Part shown: piece after piece, positions 18,563 through 29,341 of the stretch | Position numbering within the stretch: the first letter of the stretch is position 1 | Layout: each line of letters opens with the position of its first letter | From: Carnobacteriaceae bacterium zg-84 | GTDB lineage: Bacteria; Bacillota; Bacilli; Lactobacillales; Aerococcaceae | Reading direction: 5' to 3' | DNA length: 64,000 nt | Assembly (NCBI GenBank): GCA_013874835.1 | Contig: CP059430.1 | Coordinates: forward strand, 124,001 to 188,000 | The notes under the pieces: generated by a model | Told to the model about the DNA's origin: nothing | The model's input: only the letters and a program-made list of their open reading frames with translations | Databases searched by the model: none | Made by a program: the position numbers and the translations under genes

Positions 18563-19483
18563 TTATTTCACAATGTTTGGATCAAATAAATAAAATCCAG
18601 TATCTAAACCACGTGTTTTAGGATGTAATGCTCTTACACTTTCTTCTAAGTGTAATGCTTTTTCATGTGACCAATTTTTAGCCACGATGTCATTTCTGGC
18701 TTGAACAAATAGTTTCGCAATGTCTACAAAATTGTCCCCAGGTGAGAAAATCCCCTCTAATTTCCACTGTGTAACGTTCATATCAGCTAGTTCTTGTAAA
18801 TATTGTGCCAGCAAAATATCGTTATTGGCAAAAATATGTGTACCATTATCATCTTCATAAACAGAGTAGTGTGTATCTGGTTTATCTGGCTCAGATAAAA
18901 AGAAACCCCGATTTCGACCGACAGATTCTGTTCGTTTAATAAAATTAAAATAATTTTGTAGAAGTGGACGTTTTGATTGATGAATACAAGTGGCACCATA
19001 TACCAAATATTCGATGGGAACAATGACGTCACGTGCTAAAATTTCAAGAGATTCTTTAGGTACTTCACGGGCAACGACTGCACCAACAGCTCGTCGGTTT
19101 GCCCAAAAGTTAATTTGTTTGCTACTTGTTACAACGACTTGAGCATCATAACGATATGGAATAAATAACTCATCTTGTTTCATAATTTGTACGACACCGG
19201 GATCTCCTGATGTGATAGTATCCACACCAATACGTTTTAAAAACGTAAGATATTCAGGTACTTTTGCAATGCCACTATTATGGAAAATAGCGTTTAAGGC
19301 AATAGATACTTTTTTACCATATTGGTGTGCTAATTCAGTTAATGTTTTTTGCTCCTCTCTTGAAAAAGAGTGAGGCAAACGTAATCCAAATGTATCCTCA
19401 CCAAAATATAGGCAGTCTACTCCGACTTCTAATAATTGGCGAGCCTGTTCGATAGATTCAACAGTTGCGATAATTTCAATCAT
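18563..19483 (-). CDS. trhP1: U32-family tRNA hydroxylation protein, TrhP1/YrrN type
   Basis: A 306-residue partner of the next gene; length and order match B. subtilis YrrN-YrrO. The N-terminal IEIIATVESIEQARQLLEVGVDCLYFGEDTFGLR is the TIM-barrel start of U32 proteins. The signature region reads EYLVYGATCIHQSKRPLLQNYF, so it retains one Cys but lacks the second cysteine group of TrhP2, suggesting that only TrhP2 holds the cluster. The ATG at 19483 has AGAAAGGG upstream and is preferred to a start 90 bp earlier, which would lie inside the leader terminator. Confidence 0.88.
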   Translation of the reverse strand: MIEIIATVESIEQARQLLEVGVDCLYFGEDTFGLRLPHSFSREEQKTLTELAHQYGKKVSIALNAIFHNSGIAKVPEYLTFLKRIGVDTITSGDPGVVQIMKQDELFIPYRYDAQVVVTSSKQINFWANRRAVGAVVAREVPKESLEILARDVIVPIEYLVYGATCIHQSKRPLLQNYFNFIKRTESVGRNRGFFLSEPDKPDTHYSVYEDDNGTHIFANNDILLAQYLQELADMNVTQWKLEGIFSPGDNFVDIAKLFVQARNDIVAKNWSHEKALHLEESVRALHPKTRGLDTGFYLFDPNIVK

Positions 19484-19605
19484 ATAGTAACCCTTTCTGT
19501 ATATAATAAAAAAACTTAAACAGACAAAGTCGTTTAAGCGTGAAATAGCAAAGTAACGATGTCTGTTTGACACGACAACTTACCTTGCACCTAAGTTGTT
19601 TATTA
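19484..19605 (-). promoter_or_regulatory. Structured leader of the trhP1 operon with mutually exclusive stems
   Basis: On the minus strand the roughly 120-nt leader contains an 8-bp hairpin (ACAACTTA/TAAGTTGT, 19575-19599, loop GGTGCAAGG), then AAACAGACA (19560-19568), then a terminator (CTTAAAC...GTTTAAG plus seven T, 19507-19538). The segment TGTCTGTTT inside the terminator can pair perfectly over 9 bp with AAACAGACA, which would break the terminator. This is the layout of a transcriptional riboswitch or attenuator. The class is not recognised. Confidence 0.6.
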
Positions 19606-19611
19606 AGCAAT

Positions 19612-19640
19612 ATTATAAGTAAATTGATGTAAAAAGTCCA
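19612..19640 (-). promoter_or_regulatory. Promoter of the trhP1 operon
   Basis: On the minus strand TGGACT (19635-19640) and TATAAT (19612-19617) are 17 bp apart, placing the start of transcription near 19605 and leaving the leader described separately. Confidence 0.65.
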
Positions 19641-19743
19641 GTATAAATGCGACTTTAACCTAAAAACTAAAATGAAAATAACACTTACAAAAAGATTGTT
19701 TCAATAGTATAATAGGCTTATAAATGTGTAAGGAGGAAAACTT

Positions 19744-20511
19744 ATGAAAAAATATTTATTTATGGGTGTATACCTTCTGCTAGCTGGGTGTTCTTTAAAT
19801 GTACAAGTAAAACGAGAAATGGTCGTGACAACGGACTCAAAAATAGTGACTACACAACAGACAACATCTCAGCCGAGTTCACAACAAATGACAACACAAC
19901 CAAAAAGTCAACAACAAGAAACTAAAAAAGAAACCACACAACAAAGTCTAGGAAATCAAAAAGTAGTGTTAAGTGTTAAACCACAAATTCAACAAGTATG
20001 GAATTATTGTGCACCAACAACCGTGAGCATGATGCTGTCTTCTCGAAATGTTGACGTTGACCAATATACGCTCGCAAAAGAAATGGGAACATACGAACCA
20101 TTCGGCACGCATAACCGTGATGCTATTCGTATTTTAAACAAACATCTTTTTGGATACGAAGTACCTACGGGGAATCAGGCGGGGTATCGTTTAGAAACAG
20201 TGACAAATCCTTCCCCGCAATCAGAACAAATGCGACTATTTAAAGAACGAGTGAAGAAAAATATTCAAGACGGTTATCCGATGTACTATACAATGGATGT
20301 ATCTAAAGTGTATACAGGCTCTAAAGGTGAACACAATGTCATTGGTATCGGGTATAAAACAACACCCGACGGGAAAGACATTGATGTCTTGTATTATTTA
20401 GACCCATCTCCAAACCAACAAGACAAAGTTTATGGCGGATTAAAAACGATTACACCAGCCGAATTATTTGAATCTATGATGACATGTGAAGAACCAAATT
20501 ATGCTTGGTAA
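19744..20511 (+). CDS. Lipoprotein with C39-like cysteine peptidase domain
   Basis: 255 residues. The lipobox LAGC (Cys15) is followed by a Thr/Gln/Ser-rich linker of about 60 residues and then a peptidase_C39_2-type domain. The expected catalytic triad is visible: Cys89 in NYCAPTTVSMM, His in GEHNVIGIGY and Asp in YYLDPSP. It should act on the outer face of the membrane; the substrate is unknown. AAGGAGG lies before the ATG. It is 16 bp upstream of the capA-like gene and probably co-transcribed. Confidence 0.82.
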   Translation: MKKYLFMGVYLLLAGCSLNVQVKREMVVTTDSKIVTTQQTTSQPSSQQMTTQPKSQQQETKKETTQQSLGNQKVVLSVKPQIQQVWNYCAPTTVSMMLSSRNVDVDQYTLAKEMGTYEPFGTHNRDAIRILNKHLFGYEVPTGNQAGYRLETVTNPSPQSEQMRLFKERVKKNIQDGYPMYYTMDVSKVYTGSKGEHNVIGIGYKTTPDGKDIDVLYYLDPSPNQQDKVYGGLKTITPAELFESMMTCEEPNYAW

Positions 20512-20527
20512 TAGAGGGGGAATATAA

Positions 20528-21766
20528 ATGAGAAGAAGTAGACATCGCAAAAAAAGTCATGCCGGTATCATGATTGGCTTGTTGAGTATCCTTGTATGCT
20601 GTCTTTTAGGATTTGCTTTTTTGTTTAAAGATATTTGGTTAAAAGCACCTGCAACACAAACACAAGAGCAGCCACATATAGAGAGCACAACAATACAAAA
20701 AACATCATCCGTGCAAACAGCGCGAATTATGGCAAATGGCGATATTTTGTATCATGATTTATTGTATATGAGTGCTTTGCAAGAGAATGGAACATATGAT
20801 TTTAAACAAAATTTCAAATATGTCAAAGAATGGCTAGCTAAAGCCGATTTAGCTATTGGAGATTTTGAGGGAACCATTGCTCCGGATAAAGAGTTGGCAG
20901 GCTACCCAACATTTAATGCACCTATCGAAACAGCGGATGCGATAAAATGGGCGGGGTATCATGTGATGGACTTAGCGCATAATCATATTTTAGATACGGG
21001 TATTGAAGGGATTAAATCAACGGTTAAAGCTTTTGATGAAAGAGGAATAGATACATTTGGTGTTTTTGCCAAGAGAAGTCGAAATGAGATTTTAGTCAAA
21101 GAAGTGAACGGTATTAAAATAGCGATACTAGGTTATGCGTATGGATTTAATGGCATTGAACAGACGATTTCTCAAAAAGATTATGACGATTATTTAGCTG
21201 ATTTAAACGAAGAAAAAATAAAACGTGATCTTGAAAAAGCAGAAAAAATAGCAGATATAACGATTGTGATGCCTCAAATGGGTATCGAGTATGCTCTAGA
21301 GCCAACACCAGAACAAGTTGCTTTATACCACAAAATGATTGATTGGGGAGCCGACATTATCTTTGGTGGGCATCCTCATGTGATTGAACCGAGTGAAACG
21401 GTTGTGAAAAATGGGGATAAAAAATTTATTATTTATTCAATGGGTAATTTTATTTCCAATCAGCGTATCGAAACACTGGACAATGAATGGACAGAACGAG
21501 GATTGTTAATGGATGTGACAATCAAAAAGGAAAATGACAAAACAATTATCGATACCGTACAGGCACATCCAACGTGGGTAAGTCGCACACCAAATGGTAG
21601 AAAATCTCCGAATGGATATGATTTGTACGACTACACGACCTATATTTTACAAGATTTTATCCAAGGTGGAAAATATAGAGATATGCTCGATGAAGCAACA
21701 CAAAAAAGAATTGATAAAGCATACAAAGAAGTCAATGAACATGTCAATTTAAAATGGAGTGAGTAA
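20528..21766 (+). CDS. CapA-family metallophosphatase-fold protein
   Basis: 412 residues: a positively charged N-terminus, one membrane helix (about 15-37) and a PGA_cap domain. Family motifs appear in order: ANGDILYHD, DFEGTIA, DLAHNHILDTG, MPQMGIEY, FGGHPHVIEP and YSMGNFISNQ. Such proteins resemble calcineurin-type phosphatases and are tied to capsule or poly-gamma-glutamate export, but no capB/capC genes are near, so a capsule role is not shown. The stop codon lies inside the terminator stem. Confidence 0.87.
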   Translation: MRRSRHRKKSHAGIMIGLLSILVCCLLGFAFLFKDIWLKAPATQTQEQPHIESTTIQKTSSVQTARIMANGDILYHDLLYMSALQENGTYDFKQNFKYVKEWLAKADLAIGDFEGTIAPDKELAGYPTFNAPIETADAIKWAGYHVMDLAHNHILDTGIEGIKSTVKAFDERGIDTFGVFAKRSRNEILVKEVNGIKIAILGYAYGFNGIEQTISQKDYDDYLADLNEEKIKRDLEKAEKIADITIVMPQMGIEYALEPTPEQVALYHKMIDWGADIIFGGHPHVIEPSETVVKNGDKKFIIYSMGNFISNQRIETLDNEWTERGLLMDVTIKKENDKTIIDTVQAHPTWVSRTPNGRKSPNGYDLYDYTTYILQDFIQGGKYRDMLDEATQKRIDKAYKEVNEHVNLKWSE

Positions 21767-21789
21767 ATTTTCAGATTTACTCACTTTTT
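21758..21789 (+). terminator. Terminator overlapping the capA-like stop codon
   Basis: AGTGAGTAAAT and ATTTACTCACT are perfect 11-bp arms followed by TTTTT; the TAA stop is in the left arm. Confidence 0.9.
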
Positions 21790-21812
21790 CTATGGTTTTT
21801 CATGAAAAGTTT

Positions 21813-21841
21813 TTTACAAATAGAGTGTATAGTGTTAGAAT
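21813..21841 (+). promoter_or_regulatory. typA promoter
   Basis: TTTACA (21813-21818) and TAGAAT (21836-21841) with a 17-bp spacer, 32 bp before the typA start. Confidence 0.75.
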
Positions 21842-21873
21842 GTATCAGTTGATAATTTGAATTGGAGGAAAAT

Positions 21874-23721
21874 ATGACATTAAGAAACGATATTAGAAAC
21901 GTTGCGATTATCGCACACGTTGACCACGGAAAAACGACACTTGTAAATGAATTATTGAAACAATCTCATACATTAGACGCACGCTTAAACTTAGAAGATC
22001 GCGCAATGGACTCAAATGATATTGAAAGAGAACGTGGAATTACGATTTTAGCTAAAAATACAGCTGTACAATATCATGACACACGTATTAACATTATGGA
22101 TACACCTGGACACGCCGACTTTGGTGGAGAAGTAGAACGTATTATGAAAATGGTTGACGGTGTATTATTAGTAGTGGATGCATACGAAGGAACAATGCCT
22201 CAAACACGTTTCGTATTAAAAAAAGCATTAGAACAAAAATTAACACCAATCGTTGTTGTGAACAAAATTGATAGAGATGCTGCCAGACCCGAAGAAGTCG
22301 TTGATGAAGTATTAGAATTATTTATCGAATTAGGTGCTGACGATGACCAATTAGAATTTCCAGTCGTGTATGCTTCAGCAATTAACGGGACCTCTAGTTT
22401 ATCAGATAATCCAGCTGAGCAAGAACAAACAATGGACTATATTTTTGATACGATTATCAATCATATTCCTGCTCCAGTGGATAATAGCGATGAGCCACTA
22501 CAATTCCAAGTGTCATTATTAGATTACAATGACTATGTTGGACGTATTGGAATTGGACGTGTGTTTAGAGGAACGATTAAAGTGGGAGATGCTGTATCTG
22601 TTTTGAAATTAGATGGGTCAGCTAAACAATTTCGTGTCACAAAATTATTTGGTTTCTTTGGACTAAGTCGTGTCGAAATTCAAGAAGCAAAAGCAGGAGA
22701 TTTAATCGCCGTAAGTGGTATGGAAGATATTTTCGTTGGAGAAACAGTGACGCCGATTGATGCACAAGAAGCATTACCAATTTTACGAATTGACGAACCA
22801 ACGCTACAAATGACTTTCTTAACGAATAATTCTCCATTTGCAGGACGTGAAGGAAAATTTGTCACTTCTCGTAAAATCGAAGAACGCTTAATGTCAGAAT
22901 TACATACAGATGTTTCTTTACGTGTCGATCAAACAGATTCCCCAGATGCGTGGGTTGTATCCGGACGTGGAGAACTACATTTATCTATTTTAATTGAAAA
23001 CATGCGTCGTGAAGGATATGAATTACAAGTATCTCGTCCAGAAGTGATTATTCGTGAAATTGACGGTGTGCGTTGTGAACCGTATGAACGCGTACAAATT
23101 GATACGCCCGAAGAATACATGGGTTCTATCATTGAATCATTAAGCTCTCGAAAAGGCGAAATGCAAGAAATGGTACACACAGGAAATGGACAAATTCGCT
23201 TAATATTCTTAGTACCTGCTCGTGGGTTGATTGGGTACTCAACAGAATTTTTATCTATGACAAGAGGATATGGTATTATTAACCACACATTTGATCAATA
23301 CTTACCAGAAATTAAAGCAAAAATCGGTGGACGTCATAATGGAGCGTTAGTATCTACAGAAACGGGTAAAGCAACGACTTATGGTATTATGGGTGTTGAA
23401 GATAGAGGAACAATCTTTATTGAACCAGGAACAGAAGTTTATGAAGGTATGATTGTTGGAGAGAATTCTCGTGAAAATGACTTAGCAGTTAATATTACAC
23501 GTGCAAAACAAATGACGAATATTCGTTCAGCAACGAAAGACCAAACGGCTGTTATTAAACGTCCACGTGTGTTATCTCTGGAAGAATCTATCGAATTTAT
23601 GAGTGATGATGAATATTGTGAAATTACACCAGAAAATATTCGCTTACGTAAACAAATTTTAGATAAAGGCGAACGTGACCGTGTTGCGAAACGCAAGAAA
23701 AAAGCTGAAGAAATGAATTAG
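21874..23721 (+). CDS. typA: Ribosome-associated GTPase TypA/BipA
   Basis: Translational GTPase with the elongation-factor core. G1 AHVDHGKT, G2 in RERGITI, G3 [11 protein letters not shown] and G4 NKID are all near the N-terminus, followed by EF-Tu domain 2, EF-G-like domains III and V, and the TypA-specific C-terminal domain ending in a Lys-rich tail. The 615 residues match homologues. The ATG at 21874 is chosen because GGAGG directly precedes it; a TTG at 21862 would overlap that ribosome site. Single-gene unit with its own promoter and terminator. Confidence 0.96.
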   Translation: MTLRNDIRNVAIIAHVDHGKTTLVNELLKQSHTLDARLNLEDRAMDSNDIERERGITILAKNTAVQYHDTRINIMDTPGHADFGGEVERIMKMVDGVLLVVDAYEGTMPQTRFVLKKALEQKLTPIVVVNKIDRDAARPEEVVDEVLELFIELGADDDQLEFPVVYASAINGTSSLSDNPAEQEQTMDYIFDTIINHIPAPVDNSDEPLQFQVSLLDYNDYVGRIGIGRVFRGTIKVGDAVSVLKLDGSAKQFRVTKLFGFFGLSRVEIQEAKAGDLIAVSGMEDIFVGETVTPIDAQEALPILRIDEPTLQMTFLTNNSPFAGREGKFVTSRKIEERLMSELHTDVSLRVDQTDSPDAWVVSGRGELHLSILIENMRREGYELQVSRPEVIIREIDGVRCEPYERVQIDTPEEYMGSIIESLSSRKGEMQEMVHTGNGQIRLIFLVPARGLIGYSTEFLSMTRGYGIINHTFDQYLPEIKAKIGGRHNGALVSTETGKATTYGIMGVEDRGTIFIEPGTEVYEGMIVGENSRENDLAVNITRAKQMTNIRSATKDQTAVIKRPRVLSLEESIEFMSDDEYCEITPENIRLRKQILDKGERDRVAKRKKKAEEMN

Positions 23722-23730
23722 TATATGAAG

Positions 23731-23773
23731 AAAACGGAGAAAATCGACATGCCTGTTCGATTTTCTCCGTTTT
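23731..23773 (+). terminator. typA terminator
   Basis: AAAACGGAGAAAATCGA pairs with TCGATTTTCTCCGTTTT over 17 bp. Its ends match those of the terminator at 11448. Confidence 0.92.
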
Positions 23774-23820
23774 GACTTTATAGGTATTGATGTACAATAG
23801 GCATGATGAAAGGTTTCTGT

Positions 23821-23826
23821 TATAAT
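23821..23826 (+). promoter_or_regulatory. Extended -10 promoter of a small membrane protein gene
   Basis: TG-T-TATAAT (from 23818) is an extended -10; no -35 is needed or seen. The start codon is 25 bp downstream. Confidence 0.55.
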
Positions 23827-23850
23827 ACAGTTATAAAGAGATGTGGACTC

Positions 23851-24072
23851 ATGAAAAAATACTTATCTACAATAACCATTTTAGTTTGTACCTTTTTATT
23901 GATGTTATATTGTACACCGGAGTATTACCATGGTTTTCAGAAGGTATCTCTCAGAGAATTTAGCTTAGTTCTATTCTTTTTATACGTTGTGATTGTGATA
24001 AAATACATGTATAAAGAAGGAAAAAATGAAAAACAAAATGTTAAAAAAAGAAGAAAAAGAAATATCAGATAA
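23851..24072 (+). CDS. Small two-helix membrane protein, unknown function
   Basis: 73 residues with hydrophobic segments at about 3-20 and 34-51 and a very basic tail (KKRRKRNIR). The ATG at 23851 fits the promoter at 23821; an upstream ATG at 23803 would precede it. The ribosome site is weak (AAAGAGATGTGG). No family recognised; it lies between typA and the heat-shock operon. Confidence 0.6.
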   Translation: MKKYLSTITILVCTFLLMLYCTPEYYHGFQKVSLREFSLVLFFLYVVIVIKYMYKEGKNEKQNVKKRRKRNIR

Positions 24073-24077
24073 AAATC

Positions 24078-24142
24078 TTGAAAAAATTTTATTTTATGAT
24101 ACTATAATGTATGTGTTAGCACTCTTGTTCAAAGAGTGCCAA
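24078..24142 (+). promoter_or_regulatory. groESL promoter and CIRCE operator
   Basis: TTGAAA (24078) and TATAAT (24103-24108) form the promoter. TTAGCACTC-N9-GAGTGCCAA at 24116-24142 is the CIRCE element, with one mismatch in the last arm. CIRCE is bound by the HrcA repressor, so the operon is heat-inducible through HrcA. Confidence 0.93.
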
Positions 24143-24162
24143 AAAAATCAAGGAGGTTTATC

Positions 24163-24420
24163 ATGTTAAAACCATTATCAAATAGAGTTGTTTTACAATT
24201 TGAAAAAGAAGAAGAAAAAAAAGTCGGTAGTTTCTTATTACCAAACAGTGCAAAACCTGCGGAAAATATGGCAAAAGTTGTTGCTGTGGCAAAAGATGTA
24301 GAGGATGTTAAAGTCGGTGACATGGTCGTGTTTGAAGCATTCGCAAGTGAAAAAGTAGCACATAATGGAGAGGAATACATTGTTGTTAAGGTAGAAAACT
24401 TAGTAGCAATCGTAGACTAA
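24163..24420 (+). CDS. groES: Co-chaperonin GroES
   Basis: Caps the GroEL ring. It begins MLKPLSNRVVLQFE, the normal GroES start, and ends VENLVAIVD. At 85 residues it is shorter than the usual 94. The mobile loop that touches GroEL, normally carrying an Ile-Val-Leu tripeptide in GGIVLPD, reads VGSFLLPNSAKP here. The ATG at 24163 has a perfect AGGAGG site; an upstream in-frame ATG lies inside CIRCE and is rejected. groEL starts 16 bp later. Confidence 0.95.
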   Translation: MLKPLSNRVVLQFEKEEEKKVGSFLLPNSAKPAENMAKVVAVAKDVEDVKVGDMVVFEAFASEKVAHNGEEYIVVKVENLVAIVD

Positions 24421-24433
24421 TAGGAGGTAGTAA

Positions 24434-26062
<1,629 letters not shown>

Positions 26063-26078
26063 TTTTAGAAAAAATGAT

Positions 26079-26116
26079 AAAACCGGAGTGGCTCGAAGTA
26101 GCCACTCCGGTTTTTG
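26079..26116 (+). terminator. groESL terminator
   Basis: AAAACCGGAGTGGCT and AGCCACTCCGGTTTTT are arms of about 15 bp around CGAAGT. Confidence 0.95.
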
Positions 26117-26124
26117 ATGTTAAT

Positions 26125-26161
26125 GCTCATTTATCGCTCACTTTTTGAGCGATAAATGAGC
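26125..26161. repeat. Perfect 16-bp palindrome between groEL and recJ
   Basis: GCTCATTTATCGCTCA (26125-26140), loop CTTTT, then TGAGCGATAAATGAGC (26146-26161). There is no T run on either side, and the groEL terminator is already complete 9 bp earlier, so it is not an ordinary terminator. A further GATAAC follows. Confidence 0.7.
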
Positions 26162-26239
26162 GATAACACTATTTTTCTATTGATTAGAAAACAAGTTTAG
26201 CGTATAGTGATAAAGTCATCATGTGATAAGCATTTTTAA

Positions 26240-26268
26240 TGGACGAGTGTTTTATCCGTCCTTATAAT
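26240..26268 (+). promoter_or_regulatory. recJ promoter
   Basis: TGGACG (26240-26245) and TATAAT (26263-26268) with a 17-bp spacer, 35 bp before the TTG start of recJ. Confidence 0.65.
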
Positions 26269-26302
26269 AGAAAGTGACGGATAAAAAAGGAGAGAATGTA
26301 TT

Positions 26303-28597
26303 TTGGCAAAAAAATCAGTATATGAATGGGTTCAAAAAGAGCAACCAGAAGAACAAGATATTAAAGCCTTTCAAGAAGAAACAGGCTGTGATAGAAGTTT
26401 TGCCATACTATGTTTGCAACGAGGTGTTCACTCAAAAATACAATTAGAACAATTCCAAAATCCTACATTAGACCAGCTACATGATCCATATTTAATGCAC
26501 GATATGGAAAAAGCGGTTAATCGTATTAAAGAAGCCATTGAAAAAAATGAAAAAATATTGATTTATGGTGATTATGATGCGGATGGGATAACGAGTACGA
26601 CGATTTTATCTGAAGCGATTGATATGCTAGGTGGTAATGTTCATTTTTACTTGCCAAATCGAGCAACTGACGGATATGGACCAAATGTAGATGTGTATAA
26701 ATATATGATTGATGTTGACCATGTAGAGCTGATTGTTACATGTGACAATGGTGTTGCTGGGCATGAAGCGATTGATTTAGCGATGAAAAAAGGTGTTGAT
26801 GTCATTGTGACAGATCATCACGAACTACCCGAAGCGTTACCCAATGCATACGCTATTGTACATCCAAGGCACCCTAAAGGGAGTTATCCATTTGGTGATT
26901 TATCCGGAGCAGGCGTTGCCTTCAAAGTGGCATGTGCTCTTTTGGAAGAACTTCCAATGGAATTATTGGACATTGCATCTATTGGTACAGTGGCTGATGT
27001 TGTGAGTTTGGTGGACGAGAATCGGGTTATTGTATCGCACGGGTTACGAATGCTTAAACAAACACAGCGTGTCGGTTTATTGAAACTGCTCTCAAAAGCA
27101 GGCGTTGATACTGAAAAGGCAACGACTGATACAATAGGCTTTACGATAGGGCCACGCTTAAATGCAATTGGTAGGTTAGATGATGCAACACCGGGTGTTG
27201 ATTTGCTTATGACTTTTGATGAAGATGAAGCAGATGCGTTGGTTGACTTGATTGAACAAAAAAACAATGAGCGAAAAGCCGTTGTTGATGCCATTTCTAA
27301 TGAAGTGATGGCGTCTTTACCGAATCCGTTGCCAAACCTTATTTTATTAGCTAATGAACATTGGCAAGCAGGTGTTTTAGGCATTGTTGCCAGTCAAGTT
27401 GTTGAAAAAACAGGAAAACCAACCATTTTATTACAAAAAAATATAGAAACGGGATTGGCTAAAGGTTCTGGAAGAAGTGTTTCTTCTGTGAATTTGTACG
27501 ATGTATTATCGAGTGTGAAAGAAGAATTTGTTGCATTTGGTGGGCATGAAATGGCAGCGGGGATGACTGTTGCTATTGATAAAATTGACATCTTACAACA
27601 ACGTTTACAAGAATTTGTCCCGAGCGAAACAAAGCGATTTTTAACATACGATACCGTTTTAGATGCAAAAACATGTACTATTGAATTGCTTCATGCGATT
27701 GATACACTAGCACCTTTTGGTACTGGAAATGAACGACCAATTATTTGTGTGAAACACACGATGCTCTCTCAAATGAAAGCAATCGGTACAAAAAAACAGC
27801 ATTTAAAAGGACAAGCAGATCAAATGGATATTGTTCAATTCAATGCGATTCAAGATATTCCTTATTTAAAAGATAATGTCGTAGCCAGTCTTGTTGGACA
27901 GTTAAATTTAAATGAATGGAATGGACTCGAGCGAGTGCAATTTCGTGTCATGGATAGTTGTATTAACGGTACACAATTTTTTGACTACCGTGGAACAAAA
28001 ATGACAGAAAAAGATATGATGATAGACAATGCTGTCTATTTATTCTTTGACAAAAAATATTATGATTACTTTAAAGAAAAACTGATAGATACTAGTACAG
28101 CCGTTTATTATGAAGAAGATGTACCCAATACCGTTGAAAACTTAGTTTTATTTGATTGTCCGCCCAATGAAGACATATTCAAAAATGTTTTGCAAAATAT
28201 AGCAGCGGATAATGTATATGTTATGGCACACACGCGAAAAAGTGCCTATTTAATAGGATTACCAACACGTGAACAATTTGGCGTGCTTTATAAATACATT
28301 CATAAAAAACAAGAATTTGTGATTAGAGATATGTTAGATACGCTTGTAAAACAATTAAATATTAAAAAAGATGTATTGATTTTCATGATACAGGTGTTTT
28401 CTGAGGTAAAATTTGTTACAATAAAAGACGGTGTTTTAATATTCAATCCACAACATGAGAAATGTGTATTAGAAGAAACCGAAGTATTTAAAGCATATAA
28501 AGAAAAAATGTGGATTGAGCAAGCTCTAATTTACACACAATTTTCTCAAGTGATAGATGGTATCAAAGGGTATCTAGGAAAAGGAGAGGCAAGATGA
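26303..28597 (+). CDS. recJ: Single-strand DNA exonuclease RecJ
   Basis: 5'-3' single-strand exonuclease for recombination and mismatch repair. DHH phosphoesterase motifs: D90-Y-D-A-D94 and D171-H-H173; DHHA1 motif GGHEMAAG near 415; an OB-fold and the Firmicute-specific C-terminal domain complete 764 residues. The start is TTG, with AAGGAGAG 8 bp upstream; the nearby ATG at 26296 is out of frame. The last bases overlap apt as ATGA, the same recJ-apt order as B. subtilis. Confidence 0.95.
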   Translation: MAKKSVYEWVQKEQPEEQDIKAFQEETGCDRSFAILCLQRGVHSKIQLEQFQNPTLDQLHDPYLMHDMEKAVNRIKEAIEKNEKILIYGDYDADGITSTTILSEAIDMLGGNVHFYLPNRATDGYGPNVDVYKYMIDVDHVELIVTCDNGVAGHEAIDLAMKKGVDVIVTDHHELPEALPNAYAIVHPRHPKGSYPFGDLSGAGVAFKVACALLEELPMELLDIASIGTVADVVSLVDENRVIVSHGLRMLKQTQRVGLLKLLSKAGVDTEKATTDTIGFTIGPRLNAIGRLDDATPGVDLLMTFDEDEADALVDLIEQKNNERKAVVDAISNEVMASLPNPLPNLILLANEHWQAGVLGIVASQVVEKTGKPTILLQKNIETGLAKGSGRSVSSVNLYDVLSSVKEEFVAFGGHEMAAGMTVAIDKIDILQQRLQEFVPSETKRFLTYDTVLDAKTCTIELLHAIDTLAPFGTGNERPIICVKHTMLSQMKAIGTKKQHLKGQADQMDIVQFNAIQDIPYLKDNVVASLVGQLNLNEWNGLERVQFRVMDSCINGTQFFDYRGTKMTEKDMMIDNAVYLFFDKKYYDYFKEKLIDTSTAVYYEEDVPNTVENLVLFDCPPNEDIFKNVLQNIAADNVYVMAHTRKSAYLIGLPTREQFGVLYKYIHKKQEFVIRDMLDTLVKQLNIKKDVLIFMIQVFSEVKFVTIKDGVLIFNPQHEKCVLEETEVFKAYKEKMWIEQALIYTQFSQVIDGIKGYLGKGEAR

Positions 28598-29106
28598 AGT
28601 TAGAAAATTATATTGCAACAGTACCAAACTTTCCAAAAGAGGGGATTATTTTCCGTGATATTTCTCCACTAATGGAAAATGGAGAGGCATATCGCTATGT
28701 TACAAAAGAAATTGCGGCGTATGCCAAAGAAAAAGAAGTTGATATTATTGTTGGGCCAGAAGCAAGAGGGTTTATTATTGGTTGTCCTGTTGCCAATGAA
28801 TTAGGCGTTGGTTTTGCACCGGTCCGTAAAAAAGGAAAACTACCTCGTGAAACAGCAGAAGTGACGTACGGTTTAGAATATGGACAAGATACATTACAAA
28901 TTCACAAAGATGCCATTAAACCGGGGCAACGTGTACTTATCTGTGATGATTTATTAGCTACGGGTGGTACAATCGCAGCTACGATTAAATTAGTTGAATC
29001 ATTAGGTGGTATAGTTGTCGGTACAGCGTTTATTATCGAGTTATTAGATTTAAATGGACGTGAAAAAATTAAAAACTACGACATTAAAGTGTTTTTAAAA
29101 TATTAA
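28594..29106 (+). CDS. apt: Adenine phosphoribosyltransferase
   Basis: Makes AMP from adenine and PRPP. The 170 residues include [14 protein letters not shown] at the start, the adenine loop GPEARGFI and the PRPP motif [13 protein letters not shown]. It is translationally coupled to recJ by an ATGA overlap, with GGAGAGG upstream. A weak terminator follows and separates it from the infC leader. relA is not next to it, unlike in Bacillus. Confidence 0.96.
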   Translation: MKLENYIATVPNFPKEGIIFRDISPLMENGEAYRYVTKEIAAYAKEKEVDIIVGPEARGFIIGCPVANELGVGFAPVRKKGKLPRETAEVTYGLEYGQDTLQIHKDAIKPGQRVLICDDLLATGGTIAATIKLVESLGGIVVGTAFIIELLDLNGREKIKNYDIKVFLKY

Positions 29107-29116
29107 CAAATAGTTG

Positions 29117-29153
29117 TACACTCACGTTAATCCCGTTAGCGTGAGTGTATTTC
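29117..29153 (+). terminator. apt terminator (weak T tract)
   Basis: TACACTCACG and CGTGAGTGTA are perfect 10-bp arms; only TTT follows directly. Confidence 0.7.
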
Positions 29154-29162
29154 ATAAAATTA

Positions 29163-29191
29163 TTGACAAATACTCTATTTTCCTATAGAAT
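29163..29191 (+). promoter_or_regulatory. infC-rpmI-rplT promoter
   Basis: Consensus TTGACA (29163-29168) and TAGAAT (29186-29191) with a 17-bp spacer. Confidence 0.88.
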
Positions 29192-29194
29192 AGA

Positions 29195-29309
29195 CAAGAC
29201 GATAAAGCAGAGGCTCCCGCTTCTCGCCTAAGTAGACCAAAGGTCCTTGGGCAAATAGAGATTCGATTTATGAATGTCAGTGGGTGCACACGTGCACCCA
29301 CTGTTTTTC
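29195..29309 (+). promoter_or_regulatory. L20-type leader with attenuator of the infC operon
   Basis: The leader carries AGAGGCTCCCGCTTCTCGCC and GACCAAAGGTC hairpins and ends in a strong terminator: AGTGGGTGCA and TGCACCCACT (29279-29302) followed by GTTTTT. In Bacillus-type bacteria ribosomal protein L20 binds such a leader and triggers premature termination, so the operon is probably controlled by its own last product. Confidence 0.8.
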
Positions 29310-29341
29310 TGCTAAGTCAAAAAATCTTGGAGGTGATTGAA

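Noticed and set aside
26884-27384. 166-residue minus-strand frame inside recJ
   Set aside because: Shadow frame of a well-supported gene without start signals.
29270-29341. Upstream ATG extending infC by 24 codons
   Set aside because: It lies in the left part of the leader terminator, has no ribosome site, and the extra residues have no IF3 character.
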